This document shows, in pieces, positions 51,631 through 60,195 of a DNA stretch of 64,000 nucleotides. Under the pieces are notes generated by a model, which was not told the origin of the DNA, did no database searches, and saw nothing but the letters and a program-made list of their open reading frames with translations. Positions within the stretch are counted from its first letter, which is position 1, and the number at the start of each line of letters is the position of its first letter. Source of the DNA: an uncultured Roseburia sp. (GTDB lineage Bacteria > Bacillota > Clostridia > Lachnospirales > Lachnospiraceae); contig CAJUNX010000006.1 of NCBI GenBank assembly GCA_910587865.1, forward strand, positions 37,474-101,473. Reading direction: 5' to 3'. Both the position numbers and the translations under genes were made by a program.

Positions 51631-52910
51631 TGGGAAATATCTATTCGGTCGCACAGGTTAATACATACATCAGAAACATGTTCGCGCAGGACTTCATGCT
51701 GCATCATATCCGCGTCAGAGGAGAGGTCTCCAACTGCAAATATCACACATCGGGCCATATCTTTTTTACGTTAAAGGATGCGTCGGGGACGATAGCGGCC
51801 ATCATGTTTGCCGGAAACCGCGGCGGCCTTGCTTTCCGCATGAAAGACGGGGACAAGGTGATCGTGACCGGTTCCGTTGAGGTCTATGAGCGGGACGGAA
51901 AATACCAGCTCTACGCCAGGGAGATTACGCGTGAAGGGGCGGGCGATCTTTGGCTGAGATTCGAGGAGCGAAAGCGTGAGCTTGAGGAGATGGGTATGTT
52001 CGCTGCGGAGTATAAAAGGCCCGTTCCGCGGTTCGCGACGCGCATCGGCATCGTGACGGCGGCCACGGGAGCGGCGATTCAGGACATCCGCAATATCGCG
52101 GCGCGTAGAAATCCTTACGTTCAGCTGTTTCTTTACTCTGCGCTGGTGCAGGGAGAGGGCGCGGCGGCCGATATCGCAAGAGGCATCCGGACACTGGACG
52201 CCTTTGGCGTGGACGTTCTGATTGTGGGACGCGGCGGCGGTTCCATCGAGGAGCTGTGGGCGTTTAACGAGGTGGAGGTTGCACGGGCGATTTTCGAGTG
52301 TGAGACGCCGGTGATCTCTGCGGTGGGGCATGAGACGGATACGACGATTGCCGATTTTGTGGCGGATCTTCGCGCACCGACTCCGTCTGCAGCGGCGGAG
52401 CTGGCGGTCTTTGACTTTCTGGGGGCGAAGGAACGGCTGGCATCTTATGAGAGCCGTCTGCAGCGTCTGATGAGGCAGCATCTCACACTGCTGCAGATGC
52501 GCGCGGCACATGCGAAAGAAAAGCTCCGCTACCTGTGCCCGGAAAACCGTCTCAGGGAAAAGCGCCGGTATACGGCGGATCTTGCCGGGAGGCTGGACGA
52601 GCTGATGGAACGGCGGATGCAGAGCTGCCGGCATCGTCTTGCGCTGATGTCGGGGAGGCTTGAGGGACTCTCGCCGGTGAAAAAACTCGCGGGAGGCTTT
52701 TCTTATGTGGAGGATCAAAACGGCAGGGCGGTGACAGACGCGTCGCAGACAGCGTGCGGGGAGGAGCTGTCCATTCATTTATATAAAGGTTCCCTGGGGG
52801 TAACCGTTACGGAGGTAAGAAGTGAAGATGGAAGAACAGGAGAAACTGCCGACGCTGGAGGAGAGCTTTTCGGAAATCGAGACGGTGATCACACAGCTCG
52901 AGAAGGGTGA
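51627..52910 (+). CDS. xseA: Exodeoxyribonuclease VII large subunit
   Basis: The 427-aa protein has an N-terminal OB-fold (VSNCKYHTSGHIFFTLKDASG), the catalytic core (GIVTAATGAAIQDIRNI, GRGGGSIEELWAFNEVEVA, SAVGHETDTTIADFVADLRAPTPSAAAE, quoted in parts) and a coiled-coil C-terminal region. With XseB it degrades single-stranded DNA in both directions. ATG 51627 overlaps the nusB stop; ATG 51630 is an alternative. The end overlaps xseB by 89 bp. Confidence 0.96.
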   Translation: MMGNIYSVAQVNTYIRNMFAQDFMLHHIRVRGEVSNCKYHTSGHIFFTLKDASGTIAAIMFAGNRGGLAFRMKDGDKVIVTGSVEVYERDGKYQLYAREITREGAGDLWLRFEERKRELEEMGMFAAEYKRPVPRFATRIGIVTAATGAAIQDIRNIAARRNPYVQLFLYSALVQGEGAAADIARGIRTLDAFGVDVLIVGRGGGSIEELWAFNEVEVARAIFECETPVISAVGHETDTTIADFVADLRAPTPSAAAELAVFDFLGAKERLASYESRLQRLMRQHLTLLQMRAAHAKEKLRYLCPENRLREKRRYTADLAGRLDELMERRMQSCRHRLALMSGRLEGLSPVKKLAGGFSYVEDQNGRAVTDASQTACGEELSIHLYKGSLGVTVTEVRSEDGRTGETADAGGELFGNRDGDHTAREG

Positions 52911-53043
52911 GATTACGCTGGAGGAATCTTTTTCGCTCTATCAGAAAGGGGTGGAGCGGTTAAAGCACTGCAACCGGCTGCTAGATACCGTGGAGAAAAA
53001 GCTGCAGATCGTCAGTGCGGACGGTGAGGTCAGGGAAGGCTGA
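52822..53043 (+). CDS. xseB: Exodeoxyribonuclease VII small subunit
   Basis: The 73-aa two-helix protein has the XseB pattern TLEESFSEIETVITQLEKGEITLEESFSLYQKG, quoted in parts (EIETVITQLEKGEITLEESF). Several copies wrap the XseA coiled coil. GTG 52822 is six bases after GGAGG, so it is preferred to ATG 52828. The long 89-bp overlap with xseA makes the pair strictly co-expressed. Confidence 0.93.
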   Translation: MKMEEQEKLPTLEESFSEIETVITQLEKGEITLEESFSLYQKGVERLKHCNRLLDTVEKKLQIVSADGEVREG

Positions 53044-53116
53044 GATCCCGGGAGAGGGGATCTGGCGGAGATGAGAAGGGTACGGCGTCATGCTGTGCGG
53101 ATGACGGGAAGGAACG

Positions 53117-54013
53117 ATGGATATGGAGATCAGAGAGGAGCTTTTGCGGCGGACGGAGGAGATTGAACGGATCATATATGCATATCTGCCGGCGGAAGAG
53201 GGATATCAGAAGACGATCATGGAGGCGATGAATTACAGTGTGAAGGCGGGCGGAAAGCGCCTTCGTCCGATGCTGATGCTGGAGACTTACCGCCTGTTCG
53301 GGGGAAAATCAAAAGTGATTGAGCCGTTTATGGCGGCGATCGAGATGATTCATACCTACTCGCTGGTGCATGACGATCTTCCGGCCATGGACAATGACGA
53401 GTACCGCAGGGGAAAAAAGACGACCCATGCGGTATACGGGGAAGCGATCGGGATCCTTGCGGGGGATGCTCTGCTGAACTATGCCTATGAGACGGCGGCG
53501 CTCGCGTTTGAGATGGAACCGGGACATGCGGGGGTCGGCCGCGCACTGGCGGTTCTCGCGCGGAAATCCGGCATTTACGGCATGGTGGGCGGACAGACTG
53601 TGGACGTCGAGTCGGAGGGCAGGCCGGATATGACAAAAGAGAAGCTGGATTTTATCTACCGGCTGAAAACAGGGGCGCTGATCGAGGCTTCGATGCTGAT
53701 CGGGGCGATTCTTGCCGGCGCCACAAAGAACGAGCAGAGAGTGATTGAGGAGTCGGCTGCGTCCATCGGGCTGGCATTTCAGATCAGAGACGATCTTCTG
53801 GATGTCACCGGTACGCAGGAGATACTGGGCAAACCGGTCGGAAGTGACGAGAGAAATCACAAGAATACCTATGTGACCTTTGAGGGAACGGAGCAGGCGA
53901 AGCGGGATGTGGCCGAACGGTCGGAGCGCGCGGCGGCGTGTCTTAATTCCCTTGTGGTAAAGAACGAATTTCTGACAGAGCTGATCCGGTACCTGATCAG
54001 CCGGGAGAAGTGA
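53117..54013 (+). CDS. ispA: Polyprenyl (farnesyl/geranylgeranyl) diphosphate synthase
   Basis: This enzyme elongates allylic diphosphates with isopentenyl diphosphate. The 298-aa protein has the first Asp-rich motif HDDLPAMDNDEYRRGKKT and the second FQIRDDLLDVTG, with GGKRLRPML near the N-terminus. The residues before the first motif (MIHTYSLVHDD) are those of short-chain synthases. It comes right before dxs, the first enzyme of the same pathway. Its last codons are duplicated 38 bp downstream (53995-54016 and 54033-54054). Confidence 0.95.
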   Translation: MDMEIREELLRRTEEIERIIYAYLPAEEGYQKTIMEAMNYSVKAGGKRLRPMLMLETYRLFGGKSKVIEPFMAAIEMIHTYSLVHDDLPAMDNDEYRRGKKTTHAVYGEAIGILAGDALLNYAYETAALAFEMEPGHAGVGRALAVLARKSGIYGMVGGQTVDVESEGRPDMTKEKLDFIYRLKTGALIEASMLIGAILAGATKNEQRVIEESAASIGLAFQIRDDLLDVTGTQEILGKPVGSDERNHKNTYVTFEGTEQAKRDVAERSERAAACLNSLVVKNEFLTELIRYLISREK

Positions 54014-54054
54014 GCATCCGGCGCGTCGGACGGATCAGCCGGGAAAAGTGAGCA
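53995..54054. repeat. 22-bp direct repeat (period 38 bp) containing the ispA stop codon
   Basis: GATCAGCCGGGAGAAGTGAGC (53995-54015) returns with one change at 54033-54053. The first copy encodes the last ISREK codons and the stop of ispA. Confidence 0.8.
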
Positions 54055-54095
54055 CAGTGTCTGATCTGTCGGAAAATGGGGTTGGGGGATTCTGT

Positions 54096-55970
54096 ATGAT
54101 ACTGGAACGGATAGAGAAGGAAAACGATATCAAGCAGCTGAGTGAAGAAGAACTGAAACTCCTCGCGACTGAGATCCGGGAGTTCCTGATTGAAAAGATT
54201 TCGGTGACCGGGGGGCATCTGGCGTCCAATCTCGGCGTGGTGGAGCTGACGATGGCGCTCCACCTGTTTTTGGATCTGCCGAAGGACAAGCTGATCTGGG
54301 ACGTGGGACATCAGTCCTATACGCACAAGCTTTTAACCGGGCGCAGGGAGGGGTTTGACGGGCTGCGCCGGTACGGCGGGATGAGCGGTTTCCCGAAGCG
54401 CAACGAGAGCGCCTGTGACTGTTTTGATACGGGGCACAGTTCCACATCGATCTCCGCCGGACTCGGCTATGCGCATGCGCGTCAGCTTAACGGGGAGGAT
54501 TACCGGGTGGTTTCCGTGATCGGAGACGGCGCGCTGACCGGGGGCATGGCCTATGAGGCGTTAAACAATGCGGCACAGCTGGATTCCAATTTTATCATTG
54601 TTTTAAACGACAACAATATGTCCATCTCGGAAAACGTGGGCGGCATGTCGGCGTACCTTGCGGGCTTTCGGACAGCGGACGCCTATCTGGATCTGAAAAT
54701 CGGCGTGATCAATTCTCTGCAGAAGATTCCGGTGTACGGGGACAAGATGGTGGCGAAGATCCGGCGAACCAAGAGCAGCATCAAGCAGCTTCTGATCCCG
54801 GGGATGCTGTTTGAGGAGATGGGGATCATTTATCTCGGACCGGTGGACGGAGGAGACATCCGGGGGATGACAAAGGTTCTGTCGGAGGCGGAAAACATCG
54901 ACGGGCCGGTGCTGGTGCACGTGATCACAAAAAAGGGTGCGGGATATCCGCCGGCGGAACGGCATCCTGCGCGGTTTCACGGAACCGAGGCGTTTGACAT
55001 CGAGACAGGGATCCCGAAACATCCGCGGGTAAAAGCAAATTACACGGACATTTTTTCGACTGTGATGCGGAAGCTGGGCGACCGCGACGAGAAGGTGGTG
55101 GCGATCACGGCCGCGATGACGGACGGGACGGGATTAAAGCGTTTTCACAATATGTTTCCGGAGCGTTTTTTCGATATCGGAATCGCGGAGGCGCATGCCG
55201 TGACGTTTGCGGCCGGACTTGCGGCTGCGGGGTTAAAACCGGTGTTTGCCGTGTATTCCTCCTTTTTACAGAGAGCGTACGATCAGATTCTCCACGATGT
55301 CTGTTTACAGAAGCTGCCGGTGGTATTTGCGATTGACCGGGCCGGGCTGGTGGGAAGCGACGGGGAGACGCATCAGGGAATCTTTGACATCTCCTATCTT
55401 TCTTCCATCCCCAACATGACGATCCTTGCGCCGAAGAACAAATGGGAGCTGTCGGATATGATCAAGTACGCGGTAAACCTGGGCGCGCCGGTGGCGGTCC
55501 GCTATCCGCGCGGGGAAGCGTATGACGGCCTGCGGGAATACAGGGAACCGATTGTCTTTGGAAAGAGCGAATGGATCTTCAGGGAAAACGGGGTTGCGCT
55601 GTTTGCGCTGGGTTCCATGGTAAAAACGGCGGAGATTGTCCGGTCACGGTTAAAGGAAGCGGGCATCGGCTGCAGTCTGATCAACGCGAGGTTTGCCAGG
55701 CCGCTCGATCGGGAGACGCTTCGCCTGGCGGCGGAGGAACATGCGCTGATCGTGACACTCGAGGAAAATGTGCTGACCGGAGGGATGGGGGAGCAGGTGA
55801 TGCGGTTTTACAGCGAATCCCGCATGGCGGTGCAGGTGCTGGCCGTGGCGATTCCGGACGAATATGTGGAGCACGGGAATGTGTCGATTCTGTACCATGA
55901 GGTGGGGATTGACGCGGATACGGTGACAGAGCGCGTGAAAAAGGCGTGGGAGGATCTCGCGGGAAAGTAA
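54096..55970 (+). CDS. dxs: 1-Deoxy-D-xylulose-5-phosphate synthase
   Basis: DXS condenses pyruvate and glyceraldehyde 3-phosphate in the first step of the MEP isoprenoid pathway, using thiamine diphosphate. The 624-aa protein shows VWDVGHQSY-like IWDVGHQSYTHKLLTGRR, the thiamine motif GDGALTGGMAYEALNNA ... NDNNMSIS, and the transketolase central and C-terminal domains (GIAEAHAVTFAAGLAAAG, DRAGLVGSDGETHQG). ATG 54096 matches the family start (MILERIEKENDIKQLS) but has a weak ribosome-binding site; an in-frame extension from 54048 covers the ispA repeat and is unlikely. Confidence 0.97.
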   Translation: MILERIEKENDIKQLSEEELKLLATEIREFLIEKISVTGGHLASNLGVVELTMALHLFLDLPKDKLIWDVGHQSYTHKLLTGRREGFDGLRRYGGMSGFPKRNESACDCFDTGHSSTSISAGLGYAHARQLNGEDYRVVSVIGDGALTGGMAYEALNNAAQLDSNFIIVLNDNNMSISENVGGMSAYLAGFRTADAYLDLKIGVINSLQKIPVYGDKMVAKIRRTKSSIKQLLIPGMLFEEMGIIYLGPVDGGDIRGMTKVLSEAENIDGPVLVHVITKKGAGYPPAERHPARFHGTEAFDIETGIPKHPRVKANYTDIFSTVMRKLGDRDEKVVAITAAMTDGTGLKRFHNMFPERFFDIGIAEAHAVTFAAGLAAAGLKPVFAVYSSFLQRAYDQILHDVCLQKLPVVFAIDRAGLVGSDGETHQGIFDISYLSSIPNMTILAPKNKWELSDMIKYAVNLGAPVAVRYPRGEAYDGLREYREPIVFGKSEWIFRENGVALFALGSMVKTAEIVRSRLKEAGIGCSLINARFARPLDRETLRLAAEEHALIVTLEENVLTGGMGEQVMRFYSESRMAVQVLAVAIPDEYVEHGNVSILYHEVGIDADTVTERVKKAWEDLAGK

Positions 55971-55975
55971 AATCA

Positions 55976-56097
55976 CGGCTGCCTGCGCAAAAAAACGCAG
56001 GCGGGATTGATACACGGCGGGAAGAGAGGAACAGGACGGCCGCCTGTGTAAAAAAATGCGGTCGGAATCAGTGTGCAGCGGGAAGAGAGGAACAGGA
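55976..56097. repeat. 61-bp tandem duplication between dxs and tlyA
   Basis: Unit 1 (55976-56036) and unit 2 (56037-56097) both contain CCTG-GCGCAAAAAAA-like A-runs and end with GGGAAGAGAGGAACAGGA. The identical right halves carry the only purine-rich sequence ahead of the tlyA start; the left halves have diverged. Confidence 0.8.
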
Positions 56098-56101
56098 CAG
56101 G

Positions 56102-56902
56102 TTGAAAGAAAGGCTGGATGTGCTGCTGGTGCAGAGAGGACTTGCCCCTTCCAGAGAGAAGGCGAAGGCGATAATCATGGAGGGCATGGTCTATGTGAAA
56201 GAGCAGCGGGAGGATAAAGCGGGCGCTATGTTTGACCCGGAGACGGCGATCGAGGTGAGGGGCAATCCGCTCCGCTACGTCAGCCGCGGCGGGTTGAAGC
56301 TCGAGAAGGCGATGGAGTGCTTCGGGATTTCGCTGAAGGAGAAGGTCTGCATGGATATCGGGGCGTCGACCGGAGGGTTTACGGACTGTATGCTGCAGAA
56401 CGGGGCAAAGAAGGTTTATGCGGTGGATGTCGGATACGGACAGTTTGCCTGGAAGCTCCGCCAGGATCCGCGTGTGGTCTGCATGGAAAAAACAAATATC
56501 CGCTATGTCACGCCGGAACAGATCGGTGAGCCTTTGGATTTTGCATCCGTGGACGTGTCCTTTATTTCGCTGACAAAGGTCCTGATGCCGGCAAAGGCGC
56601 TCCTAAAAGAAACGGCGGAGATGGTCTGTCTGATCAAGCCCCAGTTTGAGGCGGGAAGAGAAAAGGTCGGAAAAAAGGGGGTCGTCCGGGATCCGGCCGT
56701 GCACGAAGAAGTGATCGGGCGTGTGACCGGCTGCGCAGAAGAGCTTGGTTTTGCGGTGCTGGCGCTGGAGTATTCGCCGGTCAGGGGGCCGGAGGGAAAT
56801 ATCGAATATCTCGTTTATCTGGGAACGGGAGAGTCTGTCAGGAGAGAGGAGTCTGCGGAGGTTCATGCCGTGGTGAAGGCCGCGCATGAAGCGCTGGATT
56901 GA
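56102..56902 (+). CDS. tlyA: TlyA-type rRNA 2'-O-methyltransferase
   Basis: The 266-aa protein has an S4 domain (RLDVLLVQRGLAPSREKAKAIIMEG) and an FtsJ-like methyltransferase domain with the SAM motif MDIGASTGGFTDCML and the catalytic Lys/Asp regions (VYAVDVGYGQ, DVSFISLTKVL, LIKPQFEAG). TlyA methylates cytidines in rRNA and thereby sets capreomycin sensitivity in other bacteria. The start is TTG 56102, because relatives begin with KERLDVLL; the frame upstream runs through the duplicated 61-bp unit and is not protein-like. Overlap or near-contact with nadK. Confidence 0.94.
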   Translation: MKERLDVLLVQRGLAPSREKAKAIIMEGMVYVKEQREDKAGAMFDPETAIEVRGNPLRYVSRGGLKLEKAMECFGISLKEKVCMDIGASTGGFTDCMLQNGAKKVYAVDVGYGQFAWKLRQDPRVVCMEKTNIRYVTPEQIGEPLDFASVDVSFISLTKVLMPAKALLKETAEMVCLIKPQFEAGREKVGKKGVVRDPAVHEEVIGRVTGCAEELGFAVLALEYSPVRGPEGNIEYLVYLGTGESVRREESAEVHAVVKAAHEALD

Positions 56903-56906
56903 GTCG

Positions 56907-57848
56907 ATGAGACATTTTCTGATTATCACAAATACATACAAGGACGCAGATCATGCGCTGACAAAGAAGCTGAGCGACTACATCCGCAGCAGAGGGGGAA
57001 CCAGCAGCTGTTTTTACAGCGCAGGGGAGACATTTGCAGCTGCAGCGCCGCTTCCCGGTGAAATCCCGGCGGAGACGGACGGCATTCTCGTGCTGGGAGG
57101 GGACGGCACGCTGATTCGTGCGGCGTCGCGGCTGGTGCAGACACGGCTTCCGCTGATCGGAGTGAATCTGGGCACGCTGGGCTATCTGTGCGAGCTGGAG
57201 GAGCAGAATCTGTTTGCGGCGATCGACCGGCTGATGGCGGAGGATTATATTGTGGAGCGCCGCATGATGCTGGAGGGGGGCTGTATCCGGGCCGCAGATG
57301 CGGGAGAAGGGACAGACAGCGCGAGACAGGCAGTGAAAACGCATGTGAGCGGCGAGCCCGGCATCCGGAACGGGGGAGCAGGGAGCGCGGCCGGGACCGC
57401 ATTAAACGATGTGGTGATTCACCGGACCGGGGCGCTTTCCGTCGTGAGCCTGGTGCTCTACGTCAACGGGGAATATCTGAATACATTTCGCGCGGACGGG
57501 ATGATCATCGCGACGCCGACCGGGTCGACCGGCTATAATATGTCAGCCGGCGGGCCGATCGTGGATCCGAAAGCGGAGATGATTCTGATCACGCCGATCA
57601 ATGCGCACAATATGAATTCGCGCAGTATTGTGGTCGGCGCGGAGGATGAGGTTGTGGTGGAGATTGCGAAGCGCCGCTATCAGAGGGACGAGCTCGTGGA
57701 GGTCAGCTATGACGGGGACGGCGCAGGAAAGCTTTCGGTGGGCGACCGGCTGATCGTGCGCCGGGCAAAAGAAACGGTGCGTATCTGCAAGCTCAGCAGA
57801 AAAAGCTTTTTAGAGCTCCTGAGCAGAAAAATGCAGGTGTATACCTGA
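56907..57848 (+). CDS. nadK: NAD kinase with an inserted loop
   Basis: NadK phosphorylates NAD to NADP. The 313-aa protein has LGGDGTLIRAA (GGDG at 64-67), NLGTLGYLCE and the TPTGSTGYNMSAGGPI motif. Between the R-M-M-L strand and ALNDVVIHR there is an insertion of about 35 residues rich in Gly, Ala and Thr (around 125-162), longer than in usual NadK. ATG 56907 gives the family-like start MRHFLIITNT. An ATG at 56886 inside the tlyA end is possible and has a slightly better upstream GAAGG. Confidence 0.94.
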   Translation: MRHFLIITNTYKDADHALTKKLSDYIRSRGGTSSCFYSAGETFAAAAPLPGEIPAETDGILVLGGDGTLIRAASRLVQTRLPLIGVNLGTLGYLCELEEQNLFAAIDRLMAEDYIVERRMMLEGGCIRAADAGEGTDSARQAVKTHVSGEPGIRNGGAGSAAGTALNDVVIHRTGALSVVSLVLYVNGEYLNTFRADGMIIATPTGSTGYNMSAGGPIVDPKAEMILITPINAHNMNSRSIVVGAEDEVVVEIAKRRYQRDELVEVSYDGDGAGKLSVGDRLIVRRAKETVRICKLSRKSFLELLSRKMQVYT

Positions 57849-57865
57849 TATAGAGAGTGTGTGGA

Positions 57866-58318
57866 ATGAAAACAAAACGACAGGCGAAGATACTCGAATT
57901 AATCCGGAAAAATGATATAGAGACGCAGGAGGAGCTCTCCGATTATCTCGAATGTGAGGGATATCAGGTGACGCAGGCGACGGTGTCGCGCGATATCCGT
58001 GAGCTGAAGCTGACGAAGGTGGCGATGAAAAGCGGCAGGCAGAAATACGCCGCGTGGGAGACTGCAGGAGAGGAGCTTTCCGAAAAGTACATTCGCGTGC
58101 TCCGGGACGGTTTTGTGTCCATGGATATGGCGCAGAATATTCTTGTCATCAAGACGGTTCCCGGAATGGCAATGGCAGTGGCGGCAGCGCTGGATGCATT
58201 AAACATCAGCGAGATTGTCGGCAGCATCGCGGGGGATGACACGATCATGTGCGCGATCCGCAGCGCGGATGACACGGTGGCGGTGATGGAACGCCTGAAA
58301 AAAATTGTTGCGGTATAG
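57866..58318 (+). CDS. argR: Arginine repressor ArgR/AhrC
   Basis: ArgR is a hexameric regulator of arginine synthesis and breakdown. The 150-aa protein has a winged HTH (KRQAKILELIRKNDIETQEEL, then VTQATVSRDIRELKLTK) and the C-terminal oligomerisation and arginine-binding domain with the conserved GTVLMT-equivalent and IAGDDTIMCAIRS, where the two aspartates bind arginine. Its place between nadK and recN is the usual one in Clostridia and bacilli, without link to arginine genes. ATG 57866 is used; the ribosome-binding site is weak. Confidence 0.95.
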   Translation: MKTKRQAKILELIRKNDIETQEELSDYLECEGYQVTQATVSRDIRELKLTKVAMKSGRQKYAAWETAGEELSEKYIRVLRDGFVSMDMAQNILVIKTVPGMAMAVAAALDALNISEIVGSIAGDDTIMCAIRSADDTVAVMERLKKIVAV

Positions 58319-58366
58319 ATGAGAAAAAGAATGTAACGGATATCTGGGAGAGTAGAAGGAGATTCT

Positions 58367-60061
58367 ATGTTACAAAGTCTGCATGTAAAAAATCTGGCGC
58401 TGATCGACGAGGCTGAGGTGGATTTTGGCCGGGGATTAAACATCCTCTCCGGTGAGACCGGAGCGGGAAAATCCATTATCATCGGTTCGATTAATCTTGC
58501 GCTGGGCGGAAAAATACAAAAGGAGATGCTGCGCGAGGCAGCGGACGGCGGGGAGGCGGAGCCGGCGCTTGTGGAGCTTATTTTTACCGTCGAAGACGAG
58601 AGAGTGCGCGCAAAATTAGAGCAGCTCGGGGTGGAGCCGGAGGACGATGAGGTGATTTTAAGCCGGCGCATTGCCGGAGGGCGCGGTGCGGCGAAGGTAA
58701 ATGCACAGAGCGTCCCTGCGTCCCGGGTGAAGGAGATCGCTGCGGTTCTGATCGACATTCACGGACAGCATGAGCACCAGTCCCTGCTGTCGAAAAAAAA
58801 GCATCTGGAAATCCTGGACGACTACGCGGGAGAAGCGCTTGCGCCGAAAAAAAAGGAGCTGGGGCAGATATACCGCAGCTACCGGAAGCTGGCGGAGGAG
58901 CTGCAGAAGGCAGACGTCGATCCCGGGGAGCGCACGCGGGAACTCTCGTTTTTACAGTACGAGATTGACGAGCTGGAGAACGCCGCGCTCACGGAGGGAG
59001 AGGACGAGGAGCTGGAATCGGATTTTCGAAAATTCAGCAACGGAAAGCGGATCATCGAGGCGGTGAGCGGCGCATACAACAGCACCGGCGGCGATATGGG
59101 AAGCGCGACCGAGCTGGTCGGCGGCGCACTGCGGGAGCTCTCGGGTGTCTCCGCCTACGACAGTCAGATCGAACAGCTCGAGCAGGAGCTTTTAGAGATC
59201 GATAACCTGCTCAATGATTTTAACAGAGAGCTGGCCGGTTATATCGGAGAGATGGAGTTTGACGACGAGACCTTCTACCAGGTGGAAAAGCGTCTCGATG
59301 AAGTCAACCGTTTAAAGGCGAAATACGGCAGCACGATACCTGAGGTTCTGGATGCGCTTGAGCAGAAAAAACAGCGTGCCGCGCAGCTTATGGATTATGA
59401 CCGGTATCTTGAGGAGTTAAAAGAACGCGTCCGAAAAGAGGAGACGAAACTAAACCGGGTTTCCCTGGCGGTCTCGAAGATCCGGAAGGAAGCGGCGGAG
59501 AAGCTCACAAAGGCAGTGACGGAGGCGTTAAAGGATCTGAATTTTCTGGAAGTCCGGTTTCAGATGCAGTTCGGACGTCTCGGGGATTACACGGCAAACG
59601 GGTTTGACGATGCAGAGTTTCTGATTTCCACCAACCCGGGAGAACCGCTCAAACCTCTGGGAAAAGTGGCGTCCGGCGGCGAACTTTCGCGGATTATGCT
59701 GGCGGTAAAGACGGTCCTTGCGGATGCGGATGAGGTCGGAACCCTGATTTTTGACGAGATTGACAGCGGGATCAGCGGCCGGACGGCACAGATGGTATCC
59801 GAGAAGATGAACATCCTGGGACAGAGCCATCAGATCATCTGTATCACACATCTCCCGCAGATCGCCGCGATGGCGGATGCCCATTATCTGATTGAAAAAT
59901 CCGTGATGGGCCGGTCGACGGTCTCCACGATCCGCAGACTGAAGGAGGAGGAGAGCGTCGACGAGCTCTCGCGGATGCTGGGCGGGGTTGAGATTACGGA
60001 GACGGTGCAAAAAAGTGCAAAAGAGATGAAAGCGCTCGCAAAAAAGAAAAAAAATGTTTGA
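58367..60061 (+). CDS. recN: DNA repair protein RecN
   Basis: RecN is an SMC-like ATPase that holds broken DNA ends. The 564-aa protein has Walker A SGETGAGKSIIIGS at residues 28-41, a long coiled coil (about 150-370), the signature VASGGELSRIMLAVK and Walker B LIFDEIDSGISG. No LexA box is visible in the 48-bp gap before it, so it is probably transcribed with argR. A terminator follows at 60084. Confidence 0.97.
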   Translation: MLQSLHVKNLALIDEAEVDFGRGLNILSGETGAGKSIIIGSINLALGGKIQKEMLREAADGGEAEPALVELIFTVEDERVRAKLEQLGVEPEDDEVILSRRIAGGRGAAKVNAQSVPASRVKEIAAVLIDIHGQHEHQSLLSKKKHLEILDDYAGEALAPKKKELGQIYRSYRKLAEELQKADVDPGERTRELSFLQYEIDELENAALTEGEDEELESDFRKFSNGKRIIEAVSGAYNSTGGDMGSATELVGGALRELSGVSAYDSQIEQLEQELLEIDNLLNDFNRELAGYIGEMEFDDETFYQVEKRLDEVNRLKAKYGSTIPEVLDALEQKKQRAAQLMDYDRYLEELKERVRKEETKLNRVSLAVSKIRKEAAEKLTKAVTEALKDLNFLEVRFQMQFGRLGDYTANGFDDAEFLISTNPGEPLKPLGKVASGGELSRIMLAVKTVLADADEVGTLIFDEIDSGISGRTAQMVSEKMNILGQSHQIICITHLPQIAAMADAHYLIEKSVMGRSTVSTIRRLKEEESVDELSRMLGGVEITETVQKSAKEMKALAKKKKNV

Positions 60062-60083
60062 AATACAAAAAAACTCATATACT

Positions 60084-60117
60084 AAGGAAGGTGCCGGCCG
60101 GCATCTTCCTTTTTTTC
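60084..60117 (+). terminator. Terminator after recN
   Basis: AAGGAAGGTGCCGG and CCGGCATCTTCCTT (60084-60111) pair almost fully, followed by a run of T residues. It separates recN from spoIVB. Confidence 0.85.
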
Positions 60118-60195
60118 ATGAGACGCCGGCGTGCGGCGGATATTGATCCGGTCAGGAAACGAATTTAGAACAATACGTACAGGTAGGGAGCGCAC

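Noticed and set aside
58319..58366. LexA box before recN
   Set aside because: No CGAAC-N4-GTTCG-like sequence is found in the short gap.
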